From NCBI RefSeq assembly GCF_003206065.1, contig NZ_PZJQ01000002.1, forward strand, positions 712,135-776,134: 64,000 nt of DNA. Reading direction: 5' to 3'. A model generated the notes under the pieces. It had not been told where the DNA came from and searched no databases. It worked only from the letters and a program-made list of their open reading frames with translations. The number at the start of each line of letters is the position of its first letter. The first letter of the stretch is position 1. The stretch comes from Salinicola halimionae. GTDB taxonomy: Bacteria > Pseudomonadota > Gammaproteobacteria > Pseudomonadales > Halomonadaceae. Below are positions 35,260-43,896 of the stretch, one piece after another. The position numbers and the translations under genes were made by a program.

Positions 35260-35946
35260 ATGGATCACTGCTTTGATCGCGTCGAGCACGCTTCGCTCGG
35301 CAGCAATGTCTATGCCCATCTACGCGACTCGCTGATCAGCGGGCAGCTCAAGCCCAATGACCGTCTGCGTATTCGAGAACTGGCCGAGCAGTTCGGCACC
35401 AGCGTTACGCCGGTGCGCGATGCGATCCTGCGACTGTGCAAGGAAAAAGTGCTGGAGATGCGCACCGCACGCGACATTCGCGTGCCGGTGATCGACGTCG
35501 CGCAGTACGAGGAAATCTATCGGCTGCGGCTGGAACTCGAGGGAATGGCCGCGGCGCTGGCGGTGGTGAACATCGATGCCGCCGGTGTGACGCAGCTGAC
35601 TCGGCAGGTCGAGTCCAACCATCGAGCGATCGCGGCCGGCGATATGGCCGACGCGATGAAACTCAACCAGCAGTTCCACTTCGCACTGGTGACACTGGCT
35701 GAGTCACCGCTGCTCGAGCACTTCATCGACAGCCTGTGGATGCGTGCTGGGCCGGTGATCGCGCTGGCCTATCGCGCCTTCTCCGAGCGTGTGGCGATCC
35801 AGCATCACTGGGAGGTGCTGGAAGCGCTGGAGTCGCGCGACGAGGAAGCGGCTCGCGCCGCGATCCGCCGTGACATCGAGGACGGCTACGAGATGATGTC
35901 CCGGTTCTTGACCGCGATGCAGGCGGATGTCGGCAGGCATCGTTAA
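35260..35946 (+). CDS. GntR-family regulator, FadR/FCD type
   Basis: A 228-residue regulator with a winged helix-turn-helix (VYAHLRDSLISGQLKPNDRL to GTSVTPVRDAILRL, about residues 18-64) and an all-helical FCD effector domain. FCD metal-site positions are visible as YEEIYRLRLELEG, the FHFALVTLAE block and the late HHWEVLEALESRDEEAAR. It is divergent from the deacetylase-kinase-phospholyase-SDR operon and presumably controls it through the palindrome at 35059-35072, with an amine or acid intermediate as effector. Confidence 0.93.
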   Translation: MDHCFDRVEHASLGSNVYAHLRDSLISGQLKPNDRLRIRELAEQFGTSVTPVRDAILRLCKEKVLEMRTARDIRVPVIDVAQYEEIYRLRLELEGMAAALAVVNIDAAGVTQLTRQVESNHRAIAAGDMADAMKLNQQFHFALVTLAESPLLEHFIDSLWMRAGPVIALAYRAFSERVAIQHHWEVLEALESRDEEAARAAIRRDIEDGYEMMSRFLTAMQADVGRHR

Positions 35947-36023
35947 CTCCCGGCCGATCTGTCGAATTCCGGCCCAGCGCTATCGAATAGACGGCTCGCT
36001 AACGGAGTCGCGTCGAAGCGCTT

Positions 36024-37193
36024 TCACTCGCCGCCGAGCTCGCGCATGACTTTGTAGAGCGCCGATTTCGCCTCGAAGCCAACCCCCGGCACGTCCGGCA
36101 AACCCACATAGCCGTTTTCGACGCGGATTCCGTCGGCGAACCCCCCGAAAGGCTGGAACACGTCCGGGTAGGATTCGTTGCCGCCCAAATGCAGACCGGC
36201 GGCGATGTTGAGCGACATCTGGTGGCCGCCGTGGGGTACCACGCGACGGCTGGACCATCCCATCTCGGCCATGACTTCCAGGGTGCGTAGATACTCCACC
36301 AGACCGTAGGAGAGCGCGCAGTCGAACTGCAGGTAATCGCGGTCGGGGCGCATGCCGGCGTAGCGCAGCAGGTTGCGGGCATCCTGATGCGAGAACAGAT
36401 TCTCGCCGGTCGCCATGGGCAGGTCGTAGTGGTTCGCCAGCTCCGCCTGCAATGCGTAATCGAGCGGGTCGCCGGCTTCTTCGTACCAGAACAGGCCGTA
36501 GGGCTTGAGCGCTTCGGCATAGGCGATGGCCGTCGGCTGATCGAAGCGCCCGTTGGCGTCGACCGCCAGGCGGCTGCCGTCTCCGACCACCTCCAGCACT
36601 GCCTCGATCCGGCGTAGATCCTCGTCCAGCGGCGCCGCGCCGATCTTCATCTTGACCACGCTGTAGCCGCGATCGAGATAGCCCCGCATCTCGTCCTGAA
36701 GCTTCGAGTGGTCCTTGCCGGGATAGTAATAACCGCCGGCGGCGTAGACCCAGACCTTGTTGTCCGCCTGGCCATTGCGATAGCGCTCCGCCAGCAGCCG
36801 ATAGAGCGGTTTGCCTTCTATCTTGGCCACGGCATCCCAGATCGCCATGTCGATGGTGCCGACTGCCACGGAGCGCTCGCCGTGGCCGCCTGGCTTCTCG
36901 TTGGTCATCAAAGTCTTCCAGATGGCGAACGGGTCCAGGTTGTCGCGATCGTGATCGATCAGCGTATCGGGGTCGGCCTCCAGCACCCGCGCCAGAAAGC
37001 GATCGCGCATCAGCGCGCCCTGGCCGTAGCGGCCGTTGGAGTTGAAACCGTAACCGATCACCGGCTTGCCGTCGCGGATCACGTCGGTGACGACCGCGAC
37101 CACCGAACAGGTCATCTTGGAAAAATCGATATAGGCGTTGGCGATGGGGGACGCGATCGATGCGGTCTGTTCTCGAATATCCACAATGCGCAT
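36024..37193 (-). CDS. tarD: D(-)-tartrate dehydratase (enolase superfamily)
   Basis: Converts D-tartrate to oxaloacetate. The 389-residue protein is similar along its length to the characterised Bradyrhizobium D-tartrate dehydratase. Matching parts include ANAYIDFSKMT near the N-terminus, GYGFNSNGRYGQG, INEKPGGHGERSVAVGT-like residues 97-113 (here TNEKPGGHGERSVAVGTID), the catalytic-lysine VVKMKIG, metal ligands in VDANGRF, YEEAGDP and TGEN, and the His block VVPHGGHQMSLN. Product oxaloacetate enters the TCA cycle directly. It is divergent from a LysR gene that is its likely activator. An inverted repeat lies immediately before its start codon. Confidence 0.93.
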   Translation of the reverse strand: MRIVDIREQTASIASPIANAYIDFSKMTCSVVAVVTDVIRDGKPVIGYGFNSNGRYGQGALMRDRFLARVLEADPDTLIDHDRDNLDPFAIWKTLMTNEKPGGHGERSVAVGTIDMAIWDAVAKIEGKPLYRLLAERYRNGQADNKVWVYAAGGYYYPGKDHSKLQDEMRGYLDRGYSVVKMKIGAAPLDEDLRRIEAVLEVVGDGSRLAVDANGRFDQPTAIAYAEALKPYGLFWYEEAGDPLDYALQAELANHYDLPMATGENLFSHQDARNLLRYAGMRPDRDYLQFDCALSYGLVEYLRTLEVMAEMGWSSRRVVPHGGHQMSLNIAAGLHLGGNESYPDVFQPFGGFADGIRVENGYVGLPDVPGVGFEAKSALYKVMRELGGE

Positions 37194-37196
37194 GGC

Positions 37197-37213
37197 TTAT
37201 CACTCGCTGATAA
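37197..37213. promoter_or_regulatory. LysR-type inverted repeat before tarD
   Basis: TTATCA-CTCGC-TGATAA is a 6-bp inverted repeat with a 5-bp spacer, in the layout of a LysR recognition site. It starts 4 bp from the tarD start codon, so it overlaps the ribosome-binding region. It lies in the divergent spacer shared with the LysR gene at 37326. Confidence 0.5.
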
Positions 37214-37325
37214 TGAGGAGATCGCCACGATAGCCCTGGCTTTGTAGGAGCAGCCAATGCTATTAACGGGGTTTGTCATACTGAAACGGCATTGCCTCCA
37301 GCATTGGTATCAGGGGAGTAGGCTC

Positions 37326-38258
37326 ATGGAACTCGTCTGGCTCGAGGACTTCATCGCGCTGGCGGAGCACGGCAGCTTCGTGCGCGCGGCCGAGGCACGT
37401 CATATCACTCAGCCGGCCTTCAGCCGCAGAATACGCGCGCTGGAAGCGTGGATGGGCGTCACCCTGTTCGCGCGTACGCCGCAGGGAACGTCGCTGACCG
37501 AGGCTGGGCGGGCGATGCGCGGCGGGGCGTTGGAGTCCGCCAACCGCTTGCACCGGTTACGAGAAGAGGTGCGAGAGGTGGCGGGAAAGACTGCTCGAAC
37601 CCTGCAATTCGCGGCAACGCATTCGCTGTCGTTCACGTTCTTTCCACGCTGGATTCGTCAGGTCGAAAGCGGGATGCCGATCGAGGCGCTACAACTGCAC
37701 ACCGAAAGCATGGCGGGTTGCGAGCAGATGCTGATGCAGGGCCGGGTGCATTTCCTGCTCAGTCATCGTCACCCTGAAGTGCCTATGCGACTCGACCCGA
37801 GCCAGTTCATGAGCCGCAAGATCGAGCAGGACACACTGATACCGATGATCGGTGCCGAACTGGGGAGGGAATTTGGCGCGGATAATGACGGCGGGTCGGT
37901 CACTGGTTTCGACTTTTTGACGGCGGGCGATCCCGTCGTTCCTTATCTGGCCTACACCGAAGCCTCGGGGCTGGGACGCATCGTGGCTCATCGCCTGCGC
38001 CGCGACGGCGAATTCGACTCGCGGGAGCCGCTGTTCACGAGCCATCTGGCGGCGGTGCTGATGTCGATGGCGCTCGAGAACAAGGGCCTGGCCTGGTTGC
38101 CGCTCATCCTCGCGGAGGCCGAGTGGCGCGAGGGGCACCTGGTCCGCGCACTCGGACCCGACTGGGATATTCCGGTCGAGATCCACATCACTCGCGCCAA
38201 GGCGACGCTGCCTGCCTCCGCCGAGGCATTCTGGCAGCGTCTGACGACACTGGCTTAG
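37326..38258 (+). CDS. LysR-family regulator, probable tartrate regulator
   Basis: A 310-residue LysR-type regulator. The N-terminal helix-turn-helix is in FIALAEHGSFVRAAEARHITQPAFSRRIRALE (residues about 9-40), followed by the linker helix and an effector domain. The ATG at 37326 with GGGGAG upstream gives the classical N-terminus; an upstream start at 37257 adds 23 residues. It is divergent from tarD and its likely activator, with tartrate as inducer by inference. Its best resemblance is to the subfamily with EDFIALAEHGSF N-termini, which often control single adjacent operons. Confidence 0.92.
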   Translation: MELVWLEDFIALAEHGSFVRAAEARHITQPAFSRRIRALEAWMGVTLFARTPQGTSLTEAGRAMRGGALESANRLHRLREEVREVAGKTARTLQFAATHSLSFTFFPRWIRQVESGMPIEALQLHTESMAGCEQMLMQGRVHFLLSHRHPEVPMRLDPSQFMSRKIEQDTLIPMIGAELGREFGADNDGGSVTGFDFLTAGDPVVPYLAYTEASGLGRIVAHRLRRDGEFDSREPLFTSHLAAVLMSMALENKGLAWLPLILAEAEWREGHLVRALGPDWDIPVEIHITRAKATLPASAEAFWQRLTTLA

Positions 38259-38312
38259 ACCGTGGCTCTGCGTCTGGACGCTCCGAAGCCGTTCGTTTGA
38301 ACTTTGGTCGCT

Positions 38313-39182
38313 TTATTCGCCACCAATACGATCCAGCAGCGCCATCTGCGTCTCGGGAATCTCCAGTGCCGCCGCCTCGATGTTCTGCTGCAGATGCTCA
38401 GGTGACGAGGTGCCGGGGATCAGCAGAATGTTGGGCGCACGCTTGAGCAGCCAAGCGAGTGCCACCTGCATCGGCGTGGCATTGAGCGTCTTCGCCACAT
38501 CGGAGAGCGTGTCCGACTGCAAGGGCGTGAAGCCACCCAGCGGGAAGAACGGCACATAGGGAATGCCGTCCGCGGCCAACTGATCGATTAGCGCATCGTC
38601 GGCGCGATTGGCCAGGTTGTACTGATTCTGCACGCAGACGATGGGGGCGATTTTCCGTCCATCGGCGACCTGCGTGGCGGTGACGTTACTCAGCCCGATA
38701 TGCTTGATCAGGCCGCGTTCGCGGAGCTCGGCGAGCGTCGTCAGCGGCGCCTCCAGCGAGCCTTCCGCCGGACCGTGCACGTCCAGCATGCTGCGCAGGT
38801 TCACGACCTCCATCTGCTCCAGGCCCAGGTTGCGCAGATTGTCTTCTACCGCCTGAGTGAGCTCGGCTGGGGAAAGGGCGGGAAGCCAGGCCCCGGTTTC
38901 GTCGCGGCGAGCGCTGACCTTGGTGACGATGCAGAGATCGCTCGGATAAGGATGCAATGCCTGCCTGATCAGTTGATTGGTGATGTGGGGGCCGTAAAAA
39001 TCCGAGGTATCGATATGATCGATGCCGGCCGCGATGACATCCTCGAGCACTTGAACGGCGCGAGAGGGATCCTCGGGCGGGCCGAACACCCCAGGCCCGG
39101 CCAGCTGCATCGCCCCGTAGCCCAGCCGTTTGACCTGACGGTCGCCGAGCGCGTAAGTGCCGGCTTTTTCAATGACGGACAT
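38313..39182 (-). CDS. pdxI: Aldo/keto reductase, PdxI (YdbC)-like
   Basis: A 289-residue aldo/keto reductase closely matching E. coli YdbC (PdxI), an NADPH-dependent pyridoxal reductase used in vitamin B6 salvage. Shared blocks include VKRLGYGAMQLAGPGVFGPP, HIDTSDFYGPHITNQLIRQAL with the catalytic Asp and Tyr, KHIGLSNVT, CVQNQYNLANR, YVPFFPLGGFTPLQ and LLIPGTSSPEHL. The Lys of the tetrad is in VTKVSARR. It is divergent from a LysR gene. Family match is strong; pyridoxal as substrate is taken from the E. coli relative. Confidence 0.88.
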   Translation of the reverse strand: MSVIEKAGTYALGDRQVKRLGYGAMQLAGPGVFGPPEDPSRAVQVLEDVIAAGIDHIDTSDFYGPHITNQLIRQALHPYPSDLCIVTKVSARRDETGAWLPALSPAELTQAVEDNLRNLGLEQMEVVNLRSMLDVHGPAEGSLEAPLTTLAELRERGLIKHIGLSNVTATQVADGRKIAPIVCVQNQYNLANRADDALIDQLAADGIPYVPFFPLGGFTPLQSDTLSDVAKTLNATPMQVALAWLLKRAPNILLIPGTSSPEHLQQNIEAAALEIPETQMALLDRIGGE

Positions 39183-39300
39183 GCGTTCACTCCTGTGTCG
39201 TTGACGATGTGTCAGACGCTTAATGTGCGCTCATGGTAGGCCCGTCAGAGTTGTGCGACTATTGGGTTCAATCAATACACGTCGTACGGTTAACTGCACA

Positions 39301-40209
39301 ATGAGCGCCGATCTCAGCGATCTTCAGGTAGTGCTGGCCGTTGCCAAGGCAAAGGGTTTTCGGGAAGCGGCGCGGCTGACCGGTAGTAGCCCATCACGCT
39401 TGAGCGATGCGGTACGGCGTGCGGAAACCGCACTTGGCATCCGGCTGTTTCATCGCACCACGCGGGCGGTAACCCTGACCGAGGCCGGTACCGCGCTGGT
39501 CACGCGGCTGGCGCCCGCCATCGACGAAGTGGAAAGCGCGCTGGATGCGATCAACGGTTTTCGGGATCGTCCCGCCGGCACCCTGCGTCTCAATGTGCCC
39601 GTGAGCGCGTCGCGACTGATCCTGCCTTCCATTCTGCCCGCCTTCCTCAAGGCATACCCGGACATCCGCGTGGAGATCACCGCCGATAGCGCGGCGACGG
39701 ATACGTTGGCAGCGGGTTTCGATGCCGGCATTCGCTACGACGAACTGCTCGAGCAGGACATGATCGCAGTGCCCATCGGACCTCGGGAGCAGCGTTTCGC
39801 GCTGGTCGCCTCGCCCGACTACCTGTCTCGTTGCGGCACGCCCGCGCATCCCCGCGATCTGCTGCAGCACGCCTGCATCCAAGGCCGTTTCACCAACGGC
39901 AATCTGGCCGTCTGGGAGTTCGAGCGGGAAAGCGAGTCGATTCGCATCGAGCCCCGTGGGCCGCTGCAGGTCAGCATCGGCGGCGGCGTGGATCTTGGTG
40001 TCGAGGCGGCGCTGCAGGGCGTCGGCCTGATCATGCTGTTCGAGCAGTGGCTTGAACCGTATCTTCAAAGCGGCGCGCTGGTGCCGGTGCTCGAATCCTG
40101 GTGGCCACGGTTCACGGGTCCCTATCTCTACTATTCGGATCGAAGGCTGGTACCCGCGCCGCTGAGGGCCTTCATCGATTTCGTTCGTGGCCAGGGTGTG
40201 GAAGCTTAA
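39301..40209 (+). CDS. LysR-family regulator
   Basis: A 302-residue LysR regulator. The helix-turn-helix is in VLAVAKAKGFREAARLTGSSPSRLSDAVRRAE, and FHRTTRAVTLTEAG marks the wing and linker. The GSSPS/SxLSxAVR variant is typical of a group that regulates adjacent reductases and efflux genes. The ATG at 39301 is used; the frame extends back to a GTG at 39223 without similarity. It is divergent from the PdxI-like gene, with about 118 bp between, and probably controls it. Its stop codon overlaps that of the convergent GH88 gene by two bases. Confidence 0.9.
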   Translation: MSADLSDLQVVLAVAKAKGFREAARLTGSSPSRLSDAVRRAETALGIRLFHRTTRAVTLTEAGTALVTRLAPAIDEVESALDAINGFRDRPAGTLRLNVPVSASRLILPSILPAFLKAYPDIRVEITADSAATDTLAAGFDAGIRYDELLEQDMIAVPIGPREQRFALVASPDYLSRCGTPAHPRDLLQHACIQGRFTNGNLAVWEFERESESIRIEPRGPLQVSIGGGVDLGVEAALQGVGLIMLFEQWLEPYLQSGALVPVLESWWPRFTGPYLYYSDRRLVPAPLRAFIDFVRGQGVEA

Positions 40210-41330
40210 TAAAGAATTGCTGACGCCTCTTTGTCGTCAAAAGTGATGTAGCGATGGATGGCCTCCATAAAGTAGTAATCGCCATACATTGAAGACTCGT
40301 TCACTCCGGAGTTTCGGGGTCTATCAACGGTGACTCGCTCAAGGATCCCGAACTTGTTCATCTCGCGATAAAGACAGTGCTCCGACAGCGCCTCGATAAG
40401 CGTCTTGCCCCTTGTCTTCCAGAGCGCTGCGGATGCCCGCTGACGGGTCCGTTCCAGCATCTTGGCCAACAACAGCATGCCAGCGGCTGCAATGGCGGCC
40501 GCCGAGGCATCTAGCGGCTCCTTCTCGTGGTCTCTGAAGCAGAAGTCCCAGCGGGGCAGGAACAGCCGCGTATCCAGATGCGCCCAGAAGTACTCGGCCA
40601 GCCGCTGTGAAACGTCCAGATACGTCCGGCTGTCGGTATAGCGATACACGTTCGCGAAGCCGTACAGCGCCCAGGCCTGACCGCGCGACCAGCAGGACTC
40701 GTCGGCGTGCCCCTGATGGGTGGTGCGTTCGACGATGTCATGACTCGTCGTGTCCCAGCGCACTACGTGGTAGATCGAGGCGTCGTTCCGGACGTGATGC
40801 TGCATTATTCGATCTGACACCATGAGTGCGGTCTCGCGAAGCTTTGGGTCGCCTTCCTGCGTCGATGCCCACAGCATGAGCGGCACGTTCATGATGGTAT
40901 CGACGATGGCCGTTCCTTCGTAGCCGGGCTCGTTCCACGCCAGAATCAATCCCGTCTCAGCGTCGAATAGATCCAGCATGTTGTAGGCGCCCGCCACCGC
41001 CATGCGAACCAGGCGGTCGTCGGGAGCAATATGGTTACCGAACACGCAACTAGGACCGAAGATGAATCCCATGTCATGGGTCTTGTTGTCGTTCTGACGA
41101 ACTGCAAGTGCCAGTGCCTGCTCCAAGGCCACTGCTCTTTGTTTTTCTCCGTTGGCCTCATGCAATGCCCTGAGCCAAAGCAATCCCACCCAGAAGCCGC
41201 CTGTCCAATGGCCATCCCGATTGGTCAGCCATTCACCGTTTCTTGTGATATGCGGAAAGTCGCCCCGCAACGTCTCCTGCATATAGGCGATTTTAATCAG
41301 GCATTTCTGCTGCAGATTAGCCAATTCCAT
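40206..41330 (-). CDS. GH88 unsaturated glucuronyl hydrolase-like protein (first)
   Basis: A 374-residue (alpha/alpha)6-barrel hydrolase of glycoside hydrolase family 88. The two catalytic-site aspartates known from Bacillus unsaturated glucuronyl hydrolase (Asp88 and Asp149) align with Asp86 in THDMGF and Asp144 in VDTIMNVPL. GHADESCWSRGQAWALYGF is the conserved barrel segment near the active site. No signal peptide is seen, so it acts in the cytoplasm on an imported compound. The ATG at 41330 has GAGGAG upstream; the open frame extends 62 codons further without similarity. It is divergent from the RpiR gene. GH88 hydrates a 4,5-unsaturated uronic acid at the non-reducing end, but no polysaccharide lyase is in the window. 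Confidence 0.88.
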   Translation of the reverse strand: MELANLQQKCLIKIAYMQETLRGDFPHITRNGEWLTNRDGHWTGGFWVGLLWLRALHEANGEKQRAVALEQALALAVRQNDNKTHDMGFIFGPSCVFGNHIAPDDRLVRMAVAGAYNMLDLFDAETGLILAWNEPGYEGTAIVDTIMNVPLMLWASTQEGDPKLRETALMVSDRIMQHHVRNDASIYHVVRWDTTSHDIVERTTHQGHADESCWSRGQAWALYGFANVYRYTDSRTYLDVSQRLAEYFWAHLDTRLFLPRWDFCFRDHEKEPLDASAAAIAAAGMLLLAKMLERTRQRASAALWKTRGKTLIEALSEHCLYREMNKFGILERVTVDRPRNSGVNESSMYGDYYFMEAIHRYITFDDKEASAILY

Positions 41331-41469
41331 GATCGAACGTCTCCTCGGCACGGCATTGATTCTACAACTGTGGACGTCGGCATACCGCGACGATGCCGGT
41401 ACCCCCCTACGTGATGGAGCAGCCGAGATCCTCCCGGACGAGCATATTCCCGAATGCAATTTCGGTTCA

Positions 41470-41485
41470 TTGCACTTTGGTGCAA
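41470..41485. promoter_or_regulatory. Candidate operator in the GH88/RpiR divergent spacer
   Basis: TTGCAC-TTTG-GTGCAA is a perfect 6-bp inverted repeat with a 4-bp spacer. Half-site-like TTGCAT (41492-41497) and GTGCAA (41511-41516) follow within 30 bp. The cluster is a plausible binding region for the RpiR-family regulator encoded at 41619. The remaining parts of this 288-bp spacer have no gene. Confidence 0.5.
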
Positions 41486-41618
41486 CGCGTATTGCATTGG
41501 CATGGTTATAGTGCAACCTTTATTTCATGGCTCGGTTGAGCAGATAGAAGTGATCAGACTTGGCGTTCTGAATCCAGGTATCTGATCGGACCAGACATCG
41601 TTGATAAGTGGGAGCAGG

Positions 41619-42554
41619 ATGAGCGGAGAAAACGACGTGTCCAGCTTGAGTCGCTACTTGCTGGATCATGACAACCTGAGTAATTCACAGCGTGCTATCG
41701 CGGAATATCTTTGCGAGCACCCCTGGGAGGGGCTTACCCAGACTGCGGCCGAGATCGGTGCCGCAGTCGGTGTCAGTGCCTCGACGGTCGTCCGCTTTGC
41801 CCAGGGCATCGGCTTCAAGGGGCTGGCGGATCTGCAGCAGCTGCTGGGATCTCATGTCAGGCACCTGCTGCGCTCGCGGGAGTCGCTGGAACGCGTCAGG
41901 TTCGTCAGCGAGCATTTGGGGCTAGGCCGGGCGGAGTCGAGCTATGACGTCTTTCAGAATGTCATGCAAAACGAGATAACCCATATCGAAAAGACCCGGC
42001 ATTCGATCTCGCCTGAACGCTACGAGAAGGTCATCGATCGTCTGACAAGCGCAAAATCCCTCTATGTATTGGGATTGAGAGGATCCCTCAGCCTCGCCGT
42101 TCATTTTACCGTTGGTATGCGTTATGTCCGGCCAGATGTCTTCCGTCTCGACAACAGTGGCGATGACCTCCCCGACAAGCTCGCGTCGTTGACCTCGGAC
42201 GATGTACTGGTGGCGTTCTCCTACAGTCCTTACACGTCGACGACGGTGAAGACCGTCCGCGCCTGCAAGTCACTCGGCGTTCACGTGATTGCCATAACCG
42301 ATAGCGAGAGCTCCCCTGTGGCCAAGCTCACAGAAGAGTGCCTTGTGACCCATAACCCGGTGTGGTTCTCGTCGGCCACCGGTGGCAGTACGGCCTTGGT
42401 CAACTCCCTTATCTATGCCGCTGCCGCCAAGGCCAAGGATAGCGTTGGTTCGCATATCGACAAGGCGCGGGATCTGGTGGCAGCGCTCGAAAGCTTCGAA
42501 CTCAACAGTATGGATAATCTGCTCAGCATTTTGGCTGACGAAAAGAAACGATGA
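41619..42554 (+). CDS. RpiR-family regulator (HTH + SIS domain)
   Basis: A 311-residue regulator. The N-terminal RpiR helix-turn-helix is seen in LSNSQRAIAEYL and TAAEIGAAVGVSASTVVRFA (about residues 22-60). A SIS sugar-isomerase-like domain runs about 130-260, with LYVLGLRGSLSLAVHF and DVLVAFSYSPYTSTTVKTV, and normally binds a phosphosugar or related ligand. The ATG at 41619 follows GGGAGCAGG; a TTG six codons earlier is less likely. It sits at the head of the CoA-pathway/TRAP genes and opposite the first GH88 gene, so it is the probable local regulator. Confidence 0.92.
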   Translation: MSGENDVSSLSRYLLDHDNLSNSQRAIAEYLCEHPWEGLTQTAAEIGAAVGVSASTVVRFAQGIGFKGLADLQQLLGSHVRHLLRSRESLERVRFVSEHLGLGRAESSYDVFQNVMQNEITHIEKTRHSISPERYEKVIDRLTSAKSLYVLGLRGSLSLAVHFTVGMRYVRPDVFRLDNSGDDLPDKLASLTSDDVLVAFSYSPYTSTTVKTVRACKSLGVHVIAITDSESSPVAKLTEECLVTHNPVWFSSATGGSTALVNSLIYAAAAKAKDSVGSHIDKARDLVAALESFELNSMDNLLSILADEKKR

Positions 42555-42617
42555 AGCGCTTCTGAATTTGAATGTGACGGAGCTGCCCCTCCGGCGGAAT
42601 CCATCAATGGAGCATGG

Positions 42618-43790
42618 ATGATGAGTGACATGAGTCCCGAAGAACGCCTGGGGATCGAGACGGCCAGAAAGTTCGTGCAGGAGCGTGTTTCACCGCGGGC
42701 GGCACAGATCGATGCCGAGGATGAGGTGCCTTGGGACCTGGTCAAGGAAATGCACGAACTGGGGTTGGTCGGCGTGACATTGCCGGAAAACCACGGTGGC
42801 CTGGGGGCGTCGACGCGATTTTTCGCCGAAATCCTAGAGGAAATCGCGACGGTAAGTCCGGTGATGGCCAACATCAACATGTTGCAGAGCTGCTACGCCG
42901 AGTTCCTGTTCAAGTTCGCCAGCGACGAGCTAAAGACCCGCTGGGTCGAGGCCATCGTCACCGGCAGAAAATTCATCAGCGTTGCCATGACCGAGGCGGG
43001 AGCGGGTTCCGACATTGCCAGCATATCCACCACGGCCGAGCGGAACGAGGAGGGCTACACGCTGAGTGGCGAAAAGCAGTTCATCACGATGGGGATGGTG
43101 TGCGATGCGGCCATCGTGTTTGCCGTCTCGGAAAAAGTCGCGGACAGGAAGCAGCGGATGAGCGCCTACTTTGTCGAGGCTGATCGTCCAGGCTTTGGCC
43201 GCGGTCGCAAGGAAGCGCTGATGGGCATGCACGGTGAGGCAACGGGCGGCCTCGTGTTCGATCGGGTCAGAATTCCATTGTCTCACCTGCTCGGCAGCGC
43301 CGGACAGGGCTTCGAGCTTGCCGAGTATTCCTTCAACCTTGGGCGCATCGCGATCGCTGCACTGGCGCTAGGTATTGCTCGCGGCAGCGTCATGCTGGCC
43401 ACCGACTATGCCCGCGATCGACAGGCCTTCGGCCGATCGATCGGCAAATATCAGGGTGTCTCCTTTCCGCTGGCGGACAACTTTTCCCATCTCGAGGCCG
43501 CCCGAGAGATCGTGCACCGGGCTGCCATGAAACGCGACAGCGGGGATCACTTCTTCCTCGATGCCTCGATCGGCAAGCTGCTGGCCTCCGACGTCGCCAT
43601 GCAGGCCTCGAGCGACGCCATCCAGATTCTCGGAGGCGCGGGCTATTCGCGGGAATATCCGGCGGAGCGATTCTTTCGCGACGCCAAGGTCATGCAGATA
43701 TACGAGGGCACCAATCAGATACAGCGCATGGTCATCGGCCAGGCCCTGCTGCGCGGCAACATGGACATCGGCTATCGGATGGGTCTTTAG
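42618..43790 (+). CDS. Acyl-CoA dehydrogenase
   Basis: A 390-residue FAD acyl-CoA dehydrogenase, introducing a 2,3-double bond in an acyl-CoA. Recognisable blocks are TLPENHGGLGAS, MTEAGAGSDIASISTTAE at the flavin site, the GEKQFITMG strand, DRQAFGRSIGKYQGV and the catalytic base Glu363 in MQIYEGTNQIQRM. It follows the RpiR gene by about 60 bp on the same strand. Neighbouring CoA-transferase and hydratase genes suggest it oxidises a CoA ester made by the transferase. Chain or branching of the acyl group cannot be read from sequence. Confidence 0.93.
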   Translation: MMSDMSPEERLGIETARKFVQERVSPRAAQIDAEDEVPWDLVKEMHELGLVGVTLPENHGGLGASTRFFAEILEEIATVSPVMANINMLQSCYAEFLFKFASDELKTRWVEAIVTGRKFISVAMTEAGAGSDIASISTTAERNEEGYTLSGEKQFITMGMVCDAAIVFAVSEKVADRKQRMSAYFVEADRPGFGRGRKEALMGMHGEATGGLVFDRVRIPLSHLLGSAGQGFELAEYSFNLGRIAIAALALGIARGSVMLATDYARDRQAFGRSIGKYQGVSFPLADNFSHLEAAREIVHRAAMKRDSGDHFFLDASIGKLLASDVAMQASSDAIQILGGAGYSREYPAERFFRDAKVMQIYEGTNQIQRMVIGQALLRGNMDIGYRMGL

Positions 43791-43896
43791 CACAGTTGGG
43801 GGGCGAAACGGATCGAGTAGCGGCAGTTTCAATACGGTTCCATGACATGACGCGCCAGCAAGCGCGTTGAAAAACGGCGGCACTGGGAGCTGATTC

